From positions 1 through 5,081 of the forward strand of contig DAOVNI010000140.1 of assembly GCA_030630315.1 (NCBI GenBank): a stretch of 5,081 nucleotides of DNA, written 5' to 3'. This document shows, piece after piece, positions 1 through 4,173 of the stretch; the first letter of the stretch is position 1, and every line of letters starts with the position of its first letter. Below the pieces are notes generated by a model that was not told the DNA's origin, ran no database searches, and worked only from the letters and a program-made list of their open reading frames with translations. The position numbers were made by a program, and so were the translations under genes. The stretch comes from Phycisphaerae bacterium. Its GTDB lineage: Bacteria; Planctomycetota; Phycisphaerae; Sedimentisphaerales; Anaerobacaceae.

Positions 1-122
1 CAGAAGCTGTTGGCAATGCCGATGAATGGCTTGTTTATGTCCTCGTCACTTAAGCCGCAGGCGTGAAGCAAACCCCTGTGCGGCGCACGCTGAAAGCCTT
101 TTTTGACTGTATCGCTTCTCAT
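1..122 (-). CDS. ilvD: Dihydroxy-acid dehydratase, N-terminal fragment (gene runs off the left edge)
   Basis: Reading the minus strand from the ATG at 122-120 gives 40 codons that begin [19 protein letters not shown] and continue to ...[11 protein letters not shown] at the window edge. This is the characteristic N-terminus of IlvD/Edd-family dihydroxy-acid dehydratase, with its RAPHR and KPFIGIANS blocks. The enzyme is a cytosolic iron-sulfur protein. It dehydrates 2,3-dihydroxy-3-methylvalerate and 2,3-dihydroxyisovalerate, the penultimate step of isoleucine and valine synthesis. The start is supported by a Shine-Dalgarno GAAAGGA (plus-strand 128-134) five bases upstream and by agreement with the usual IlvD start. 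The catalytic and cluster cysteines lie outside the window, so integrity of the gene cannot be judged. It points away from the lipoprotein operon and lies downstream of the two cassette-like genes on the same strand. Confidence 0.93.
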   Translation of the reverse strand, partial: MRSDTVKKGFQRAPHRGLLHACGLSDEDINKPFIGIANSF

Positions 123-139
123 ATATTTCCTTTCTGTTT

Positions 140-188
140 AGGTCCTCGTATAAATAGTTCGCAAAGTAATCACAAAGGCCCAGGACCT
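140..188. repeat. 7-bp inverted repeat bracketing the ilvD promoter
   Basis: AGGTCCT (140-146) and AGGACCT (182-188) are perfect inverted copies 35 bases apart. They enclose the proposed -35 and -10 boxes. This could be a two-site operator, but a match of this length within a few hundred bases may also arise by chance. Confidence 0.35.
147..175 (-). promoter_or_regulatory. Possible ilvD promoter
   Basis: On the minus strand TTGTGA (175-170) and TATACG (152-147) are separated by 17 bases, each matching four of six sigma-70 consensus positions. The predicted transcript would start near 140, about 18 bases before the ilvD start codon. The match is only moderate, and planctomycete promoters are poorly characterised. 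A 7-bp inverted repeat brackets the pair. Confidence 0.3.
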
Positions 189-251
189 CATTTTAGCTGC
201 TGATTAAGAATAAATAAAGGTGAAAGAGTTATTTCCGGATTTAAGTATCAG

Positions 252-298
252 TATGTAGGGTGCGACACTTTGCTATGTAGGGTGCGATTTTTCGCACC
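252..298. repeat. REP-like palindromic repeat with a tandem half copy
   Basis: The 14-mer TATGTAGGGTGCGA occurs at 252-265 and again at 274-287, a 22-base period. The second copy continues into a perfect hairpin, GGTGCGA-TTTT-TCGCACC (281-298). The GTAGGGTGCGA...TCGCACC pattern resembles short palindromic intergenic repeats seen in many bacteria. No T-run follows on either strand, so it is not a convincing terminator. It lies between the cassette genes and ilvD. Confidence 0.6.
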
Positions 299-299
299 A

Positions 300-363
300 T
301 TCCTTTACCCTGTAAAGCTCGGGCGCACGGCTTTGAGGCGTCGCCTGAATTGAATGGTTAGGT
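300..363 (-). other. attC-like site of the membrane-protein cassette, distal end decayed
   Basis: On the minus strand the site begins with ACCTAAC (363-357), matching the RYYYAAC core; it contains the TAA stop of the upstream ORF. An imperfect stem follows. In plus-strand terms GGCG (322-325) and ACG (327-329) pair with CGT (339-341) and CGCC (342-345), leaving C326 unpaired, as the extrahelical bases of attC do. The expected second core, GTTAGGT, is not found near 300-316; only a degenerate TTTACAGG is seen there, so the site may be inactive. Confidence 0.5.
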
Positions 364-792
364 CTTAAGTGTTCGTTTGATTAGCCCAATGGCATTCCTG
401 AGTGATAATAATGGGAACCATGCCAGGCTGAACAGCATTCCGAACCATCCACATATAGACAACGCCGGATGAAATGTTTCAACCTGACGCTGAAGTTCTT
501 GATCATATACGGTTATGCGAAATCCTGGAAACCAGGAGATAATCATCGCAAAAACTGATATTACTGCTAACACTATCGAAATCCACCATAGTTTGGTCCA
601 TGCGATCCATAGCTTGGGGATGAAAAGTGGTGATCCGAGGATTAAGACAGCAAGCACACCTACGGTTGCAAAAAATGCCCCCACGAAGGGCTGAAAAAGA
701 AGCGACGGAAAACCGTCGTACACGGTCATTGCCATCGCAATCATATATGTGATCCAACCGGCAATCCAAGCTAAAATCAGTCGTAATGGCAT
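358..792 (-). CDS. Small four-helix integral membrane protein of unknown function (cassette gene)
   Basis: The protein has 144 residues and is dominated by four hydrophobic segments at about residues 4-23, 34-56, 66-87 and 109-130. The loop with K60 and K67 and the tail RNAIGLIKRTLK are basic, so both termini probably face the cytoplasm. The longest loop (89-108, with D97, E99 and E105) would be outside. I recognise no family or catalytic motif. The ATG at 792-790 has only a weak ribosome site, AGG in TTAGGTTAAAC, which is itself the end of the preceding attC-like site. The gene ends inside the next attC core. This placement argues it is a gene cassette rather than part of the ilvD operon. 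It could instead be an ordinary hypothetical membrane protein, since cargo of this kind is rarely characterised. Confidence 0.75.
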   Translation of the reverse strand: MPLRLILAWIAGWITYMIAMAMTVYDGFPSLLFQPFVGAFFATVGVLAVLILGSPLFIPKLWIAWTKLWWISIVLAVISVFAMIISWFPGFRITVYDQELQRQVETFHPALSICGWFGMLFSLAWFPLLSLRNAIGLIKRTLKT

Positions 793-794
793 TT

Positions 795-859
795 GTTTAA
801 CCTAATGCACCAGTTCAGACGCGGCCTTTAGGCCGTCCGACTTGAGCCGCTTGTTATGC
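795..859 (-). other. attC-like recombination site between the two cassette genes
   Basis: Minus-strand order: GCATAAC (859-853), the arm AAGCGGCTCAAGTCGGACGG, the central hairpin CGGCC-TAAA-GGCCG (835-822), the arm CGTCTGAACTGGTGC, then ATTAGGT (806-800) running into GTTAAAC (801-795). The arms pair imperfectly around TCA/TGA with unpaired bases, as in the L boxes of attC sites. GTTAAAC fits GTTRRRY exactly. By alignment of the arms, however, ATTAGGT holds the usual position, which would mean the essential G of GTT has become A. The size of 60-65 bp and the position between two same-strand ORFs fit a cassette junction. Confidence 0.6.
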
Positions 860-880
860 CATTATTGATAATAATTGGCA
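857..880. repeat. Hairpin downstream of the 103-residue ORF
   Basis: TGCC+ATTATT (857-866) pairs with AATAAT+GGCA (870-880) around a GAT loop, with one bulged T at 876, giving ten base pairs. It lies 18 bases past the stop of the minus-strand gene ending at 898 and overlaps the GCATAAC core of the attC-like site. There is no T-run, so intrinsic termination is doubtful; it may extend the attC fold. Confidence 0.4.
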
Positions 881-897
881 TATTTTGCTTAACTGAT

Positions 898-1209
898 CTA
901 CTCTTCCTGTTCTTGATTCTCCTCTTGTGAATTGCATGCAATTCTAGCAACTCTGGCAGATGATGATTCTTCATTAATAAATACGACATGCCAAAGAGAC
1001 GTGTAAGGTACTTTAACAAGTTTTCGAGGCTCCTTGGGTGTAAGACGGATTAACGCTGCACAAGGTTGTAGCTCATTCTTACCGAAAGAATCAAATTGCT
1101 CTGGGGACATAAGCATGGCTACAGTCTCATCAACGCGAATGCCTGACACGGAGACATCGAGCTGATCACCTTCTTCAGCACGCACAGGAATAGAAGTAAA
1201 TGTACTCAC
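898..1209 (-). CDS. Small soluble protein, possibly DUF1883-like (cassette gene)
   Basis: The 103-residue protein has no signal peptide or membrane segment and ends in an acidic, glutamine-rich tail (94-103). The start is GTG at 1209-1207, chosen because AAAGGAG (plus-strand 1223-1217) lies seven bases upstream. The pattern is EGDQLDVSVSG near the N-terminus, a central stretch of mixed polarity, then KLVKVPYTSLWHVVFINEE (63-81). It recalls the beta-sandwich DUF1883 family, in which a VP...WHV motif is conserved. That assignment is from memory and tentative, and the molecular function is unknown either way. A GTTAGGC core lies 33 bases upstream and an attC-like site follows the stop, so it reads as the first of two cassettes. 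Codon use looks unremarkable. Confidence 0.7.
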   Translation of the reverse strand: MSTFTSIPVRAEEGDQLDVSVSGIRVDETVAMLMSPEQFDSFGKNELQPCAALIRLTPKEPRKLVKVPYTSLWHVVFINEESSSARVARIACNSQEENQEQEE

Positions 1210-1242
1210 TCGAAGACTCCTTTCAATTTATATATGCTTTCT

Positions 1243-1249
1243 GCCTAAC
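1243..1249 (-). other. GTTAGGC core site at the upstream edge of the cassette pair
   Basis: The minus strand reads GTTAGGC here, an exact match to the attC/attI core GTTRRRY, 33 bases before the GTG start of the next ORF. A second match, GTTGGAT, lies just upstream (1264-1258). A seven-base degenerate match alone is weak; its value comes from its position. Confidence 0.35.
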
Positions 1250-1260
1250 ATAATAACATC

Positions 1261-1299
1261 CAACATTTATCCGCCGTCGGTCTGGCGGACTTTTTGTTG
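1261..1299 (+). terminator. Hairpin with T-run: intrinsic terminator, or a short attC-like stem
   Basis: TCCGCC (1270-1275) pairs with GGCGGA (1284-1289) around an eight-base loop and is followed by C and five T's (1291-1295), a terminator shape for the plus strand. No plus-strand gene precedes it in the window. An outer inverted pair, CAACA (1261-1265) with TGTTG (1295-1299), separated from the stem by short unpaired spacers, also gives it attC-like nested symmetry, and GTTGGAT adjoins on the minus strand. I cannot decide between the two readings. Confidence 0.4.
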
Positions 1300-1593
1300 C
1301 CAATTTAGTCTACCGAAAATATAATGCTAACACTTGTCCCTGAAAGCTTTAGTCAGTGAGCTACGAGGTTGTCCCTGCGGCGAACTAATCCTTTTAATCC
1401 GCGATTAACCCTATCCAACTCTCAATTCCCACCAATATAAGATATTCCGCCCGAAAGGCCTCCGCAATTTTGCATTTTTCATTTTAATTTTTACATTATT
1501 CTAAATTCCGCCCCCTGGTGCGTTCGTCTTTAGCCCGATAGAATAACCGAAACCTTTTAATCCGTCAAGCAATTTCGTTGCTAATAAAGACCC
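1300..1593. other. Gene-free stretch with scattered repeat fragments
   Basis: I see no ORF with a credible start and ribosome site on either strand. The stretch holds CCTTTTAATCCG twice (1390-1401 and 1553-1564). It also holds AATCCGCGATTAA (1396-1408), which recurs exactly at 1768-1780 inside the short-period block, and a T-rich heptad run. It reads as worn repeat debris. Confidence 0.5.
1468..1495. repeat. Four 7-bp T-rich units
   Basis: The units TTTTGCA, TTTTTCA, TTTTAAT and TTTTACA follow each other without spacers. Each has four T's and a variable three-base tail. The tract is short and AT-rich, so chance contributes, but the register is regular across all four units. Confidence 0.5.
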
Positions 1594-1715
1594 GTTTTTA
1601 GCCAGTTTCACAAATGTGGTTCGGCTTAGACGGAACCCGGCGGAGGTGGACGAAGCTTTCGCAGAAGCTCGCTTCGAGCAAAGATTCGGACAAAGACGCC
1701 AAGCTGGCTAAAAAC
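1594..1715. repeat. 122-bp element with perfect 12-bp terminal inverted repeats (MITE-like)
   Basis: GTTTTTAGCCAG (1594-1605) and CTGGCTAAAAAC (1704-1715) are exact inverted copies. The interior is GC-richer than its flanks and full of secondary structure: GGTTC/GAACC (1618-1622 with 1633-1637), CGAAGC/GCTTCG (1651-1656 with 1671-1676) and GCTCG-CTT-CGAGC (1667-1679). No target duplication is obvious, and no transposase is encoded. It abuts the short-period block directly. It could be a non-autonomous mobile element, a dispersed palindromic repeat or a structured RNA. Confidence 0.55.
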
Positions 1716-1843
1716 CTCTGCGTTCTCGGCGTGCTCTGCGGTTAATAAAAATCCATGAAATCCGTGCAATCCGCGATTAAATATTATTGTCTTCTCTGTG
1801 CCCTCTGTGGCTATGTTCCTTTGTGCCTTCGTGCCTTCGTGGC
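1716..1843. repeat. Patchwork of 8-9 bp short-period repeats
   Basis: There are four blocks of near-identical short units. Block one is CTCTGCGTT, CTCGGCGTG, CTCTGCGGT (1716-1742). Block two is ATCCATGAA, ATCCGTGCA, ATCCGCGAT (1751-1777). Block three is CTCTGTGCC, CTCTGTGGC (1794-1811). Block four is CCTTTGTG, CCTTCGTG, CCTTCGTG (1818-1841). Most blocks are separated by AT-rich linkers such as TTAATAAAA. All share a YSYG-type core (CTGTG, CCGTG, TCGTG). I recall similar intergenic strings in genomes of unrelated bacteria, but I know no established name or function. The units are too short and spacerless for a CRISPR array. Confidence 0.75.
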
Positions 1844-1870
1844 AATAAATCCGATATAAAGAAAATTTGG

Positions 1871-1904
1871 TTGTTTTTGAAAAGACAGAACGTATAATTA
1901 TAAT
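1871..1904 (+). promoter_or_regulatory. Promoter of the lipoprotein operon, two overlapping sigma-70 sites
   Basis: Two perfect TATAAT boxes sit back to back (1893-1898 and 1899-1904). TTGAAA (1877-1882) precedes the second by 16 bases, and TTGTTT (1871-1876) precedes the first by 16 bases. Transcription would begin near 1905-1912, leaving a leader of about 45 bases. That leader contains the palindrome GAACCCGGTTC (1913-1923) and the ribosome site AAGGAG (1944-1949). Confidence 0.6.
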
Positions 1905-1954
1905 TTGAATGGGAACCCGGTTCGCCGCAATATCAAAACTTATAAGGAGACTAA

Positions 1955-3046
1955 ATGATGATGTCGGATAGGATTTTCGGTTGGTTAGCCCCGCCCCTCA
2001 GAGGGGCTGGGTTAGTGACAGTGGTAATTTGTTCGCTGCTTCTGACAGCCGGCTGTGCCCCTCTCGCCGAAGAAGCCGCCAAACCTGAGGTTGAGCCAAA
2101 AGAAGAAAAACCAAAGGTCGTGGTAAAAGAAGTTAAACCTGAAGAAGAGAAGCCAACTGTGGAGCTGGCGTTGAAGTTCACCCCTCAGGATTCAACAGCT
2201 TATAAGTTAACGATGGAGGCACAACGGCGCATTGAATGGGAGGGGCCCTTGCCAGACAAGACCGCCTTTAAGGGAGGTCAGACCGGCAACACAATCGAGA
2301 TGACCTTCACCCAGAAGATACAAAGAGTCGATGACAATGACAACGCCCTTGTAGAGATTACAATCGAAGGGCTGAAGTATCTTTCTATAATTAGAGACAG
2401 CACCGCACTGGACTTCGACAGTTCCAGGGAAAAAGACAAAAACAGCCCTATGGCCAAGTTAATCGGCCGCAGTTATACCATAGAAATCGCCCCAACAGGT
2501 AAAGTTACAAAAGTTATTGACGTAAAACAGGCACAGGCTGCTCTCAAGGGCAGCTCCTCAGCCAACAAAGCAGCTTTAGCACTGCTTTCCCCCGATATAA
2601 TTAAGAAACGTCACGGAACCTTGGCCCTGCCGGACGCCGACAAAAACCAATTACGCACAGGTGACAAGTGGAGCAGTATAAAGACCTTTTCCTTTGGTAT
2701 GATGGGCTCGAAATCCTACGAAAAAATTTATACGCTAAAACAAATCAAGGACGCAGACAGTCACCGGATTGCCATCGTCGAGATGAACGCTATCCCCACC
2801 TCGGAAATGGCAGAGCAGTTGGACAAAGAAGGAATAGGCGGCCTTTCTAAAATGTTCGATAATATCGAAACATATACCGGCCGGCTAAACCTGGATTTGA
2901 CCGCCGGCAAAATCGAAAAATATCTTGAAAAACTGCAGTCGGAATGGATTGCCGTTGACCCATTGGCTGGACAAAAAGACGACAAGGAACCTGCTGCGTT
3001 GAAAATGACTGCCATTCGGCTTTACCGTCTCGAGAAAATTGATTAA
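1955..3046 (+). CDS. Large lipoprotein of unknown function, first of a tandem paralogous pair
   Basis: The 363-residue product has a lipoprotein signal peptide ending in LLLTAGC, with the lipidated cysteine at C34. A tether rich in K, E and P follows (about 38-68), then a predicted mostly beta-strand domain. Landmarks are YTIEIAPTGKVTKVID (174-189), LRTGDKWSSIKTF (233-245), YTLKQIKDADSHRIAIVEM (259-277) and LNLDLTAGKIEKYLEKLQSEW (311-331). These match equivalent blocks of the next gene, so the two are paralogues. The fold resembles DUF6263-type proteins from memory only; no enzymatic motif is seen. It probably sits in the cell envelope facing the periplasm. AAGGAG at 1944-1949 lies five bases before the first of three consecutive ATG codons, so the exact start among 1955, 1958 and 1961 is open. 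A palindrome is embedded in its signal-peptide codons. Confidence 0.88.
   Translation: MMMSDRIFGWLAPPLRGAGLVTVVICSLLLTAGCAPLAEEAAKPEVEPKEEKPKVVVKEVKPEEEKPTVELALKFTPQDSTAYKLTMEAQRRIEWEGPLPDKTAFKGGQTGNTIEMTFTQKIQRVDDNDNALVEITIEGLKYLSIIRDSTALDFDSSREKDKNSPMAKLIGRSYTIEIAPTGKVTKVIDVKQAQAALKGSSSANKAALALLSPDIIKKRHGTLALPDADKNQLRTGDKWSSIKTFSFGMMGSKSYEKIYTLKQIKDADSHRIAIVEMNAIPTSEMAEQLDKEGIGGLSKMFDNIETYTGRLNLDLTAGKIEKYLEKLQSEWIAVDPLAGQKDDKEPAALKMTAIRLYRLEKID
1993..2007. repeat. Perfect GC palindrome inside the signal-peptide codons
   Basis: GCCCCTCAGAGGGGC is a six-bp stem with a three-base loop. An alternative register pairs AGCCCC (1987-1992) with GGGGCT (2003-2008). It encodes part of WLAPPLRGAGL (10-20), an unusually long and proline-containing n-region for a lipoprotein signal. 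This is consistent with a small palindromic insertion, although no second copy is in the window. Confidence 0.6.
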
Positions 3047-3057
3047 AAACAATTCAT

Positions 3058-3076
3058 AGTTCGTAGTTTACGAACT
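3058..3076 (+). repeat. Intercistronic hairpin between the two lipoprotein genes
   Basis: AGTTCGTA-GTT-TACGAACT is a perfect eight-bp stem with a three-base loop, 12 bases after the first lipoprotein stop codon and about 40 bases before the second start. No T-run follows, so it is more likely an RNA-processing or stability element, or a small repeat, than a terminator. Confidence 0.5.
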
Positions 3077-3117
3077 CGTTACTACCGGCTATGGACTCAT
3101 TTTTGAAAGGAGTGAAA

Positions 3118-4128
3118 TTGAAAACTGCACTAACAATTCTCACAGTCGTCGTCCTGGGTGGTCTTGCAGGATGCAATGCTAGGGAAAAAGAACCGTTAAA
3201 GGAGGGAAAAGAGCTGTTGGGTGAGGGAAAAGAATTGTTAACTGTGGATTTCCAGGAGGCGCAGACCCTGCGATACAGGTTTGTCTCCAGCAGAGATATT
3301 GACATTGATTGGGACCCGGGAAAAAGCGGAGCCAAACCAGATAAGAGCGCGGTCGATAGGTTCTCTGAGTCAATGGATATGGTCGTTGCTTATACGCCCG
3401 TTGAAGTAAAGCCCTATGGCCTTACAACTATCAAGGCAACATGCGAATCAGTGAGAGTCAAGCGAAGCAAAGATCGACGAAAAGATGCCGTAGAGAGTCT
3501 CGCCGGCAAAACTTTCACGTTTACTGTCGACCCCACCGGCAAAATAGAAGACTATTCGCAGTTAGACGAATTAATCAAGAAAATTGGTGAAAAAGCATTT
3601 GGAGCAGGTGGAAGGAAAAGGGGAGTTAAAGAACCCGATATGATATGCGATTTTATCGCCAGCCAGTGGTTCCTGTGGGATTCGGTCTCCAGTATAGAAA
3701 AGGCCTCTGAAGGCGTTTCAGTAGGCCAAACCTGGAAGTCCAGGCTCTCCGTACCTACCCCGATGGTGACGCGAAAAGCAAGAGATGTTACCTATACGCT
3801 CGCTAAAATCCGCCAGACCGAAAAGGGGCGGCTCGCCGTAATACGCAGCTCTTATTCACCTGCTGAATCAGTCCCCGCCGGCTGGCCAATACCTTATGTC
3901 GGTGCATTCCAGATGAGCGGCACGTTCGGTTTCCTCAGAGGCTATAAAATCCTGAGCCTAAAAGGTCAGGGCGAGGAACTGTTCAATATCGACGCCGGCC
4001 GAATAGAGCAATACAGTCAGCAGTACCAGACGCAATGGGAGGCCTCTTTACTATTTGCTCTCGAAGGAGTTGCAAATCTACAAATAACTATCAAACAAAA
4101 CTTGACAATGAAGCTTCTCGAAGATTGA
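3118..4128 (+). CDS. Large lipoprotein of unknown function, second of the tandem pair
   Basis: I place the start at TTG 3118 because AAAGGAG (3106-3112) lies five bases upstream and the product then begins MKTALTILTVVVLGGLAGC, a standard lipoprotein signal with C19 as the lipid site. The in-frame ATG at 3091 has no ribosome site and would add nine residues. From the TTG the protein has 336 residues. After a short charged tether with a duplicated heptapeptide comes a domain sharing blocks with the preceding lipoprotein. These are FTFTVDPTGKIEDY (133-146), VGQTWKSRLSVP (202-213), YTLAKIRQTEKGRLAVI (226-242) and LFNIDAGRIEQYSQQYQTQW (288-307). Conservation of the spaced PTGK and AGKIE/AGRIE motifs supports duplication and divergence. 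The function is unknown and the location is probably periplasm-facing. It is likely co-transcribed with both neighbours. Confidence 0.87.
   Translation: MKTALTILTVVVLGGLAGCNAREKEPLKEGKELLGEGKELLTVDFQEAQTLRYRFVSSRDIDIDWDPGKSGAKPDKSAVDRFSESMDMVVAYTPVEVKPYGLTTIKATCESVRVKRSKDRRKDAVESLAGKTFTFTVDPTGKIEDYSQLDELIKKIGEKAFGAGGRKRGVKEPDMICDFIASQWFLWDSVSSIEKASEGVSVGQTWKSRLSVPTPMVTRKARDVTYTLAKIRQTEKGRLAVIRSSYSPAESVPAGWPIPYVGAFQMSGTFGFLRGYKILSLKGQGEELFNIDAGRIEQYSQQYQTQWEASLLFALEGVANLQITIKQNLTMKLLED
3199..3240 (+). repeat. 21-bp tandem duplication in the lipoprotein tether
   Basis: Codons 3199-3219 encode KEGKELL and codons 3220-3240 encode GEGKELL. The two DNA copies are similar but diverged at synonymous positions. 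The repeat extends the charged linker between the lipid anchor and the folded domain. Confidence 0.6.
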
Positions 4129-4173
4129 CGAATCACGTACAAAATACGGAAAAATCACGGAGGTAATTGCAGA

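Larger units (their letters stand above)
300..1249 (-). mobile_element. Two integron-type gene cassettes without an integrase (CALIN-like, partly degraded)
   Basis: Read on the minus strand, the order is core site GTTAGGC (1249-1243), ORF 1209-898, palindromic attC-like site (859-795), ORF 792-358, then a second attC-like site that starts inside the stop codon (363-357) and continues to about 300. Cassettes are normally one small promoterless ORF followed by its attC, all in one orientation, as here. The proteins are a small membrane protein and a small orphan, typical cassette cargo. No tyrosine recombinase of the IntI type is encoded in the window, and the distal core sites deviate from GTTRRRY. 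The array is therefore probably an immobile remnant or lies far from its integron. Confidence 0.55.

Noticed and set aside
123..250. T-box or other amino-acid riboswitch in the ilvD leader
   Set aside because: No T-box consensus, no specifier-loop fold and no terminator hairpin with T-run before the start; the predicted leader is only about 18 bases.
281..298. GGTGCGA-TTTT-TCGCACC as an intrinsic terminator for the cassette genes
   Set aside because: No T-run follows the stem on the minus strand (CTACATAG comes next), and its tandem half copy points to a repeat family.
503..1019. Alternative minus-strand frames overlapping the two cassette genes (503-769 and 828-1019)
   Set aside because: The second runs straight through the attC-like palindrome, neither has a ribosome site, and both overlap better-supported genes in another frame.
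1614..1745. Small plus-strand ORF of 43 codons across the 122-bp element and first short-period units
   Set aside because: It has no ribosome site, crosses the junction of two repeats, and ends in translated repeat units; it is most likely accidental.
1716..1843. Possible CRISPR array
   Set aside because: Units are only 8-9 bases, contiguous and variable, with no 20-40 base repeats, unique spacers or cas genes.
1951..2181. Minus-strand open frame opposite the start of the first lipoprotein, rich in S, T and G
   Set aside because: It is a mirror of the low-complexity K/E/P linker and signal-peptide codons; the plus-strand frame has the promoter, ribosome site and lipobox.
3054..3373. Two minus-strand open frames opposite the second lipoprotein
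   Set aside because: Antisense shadows of the lipoprotein signal and linker codons, with compositionally biased S/P-rich products and no start signals.
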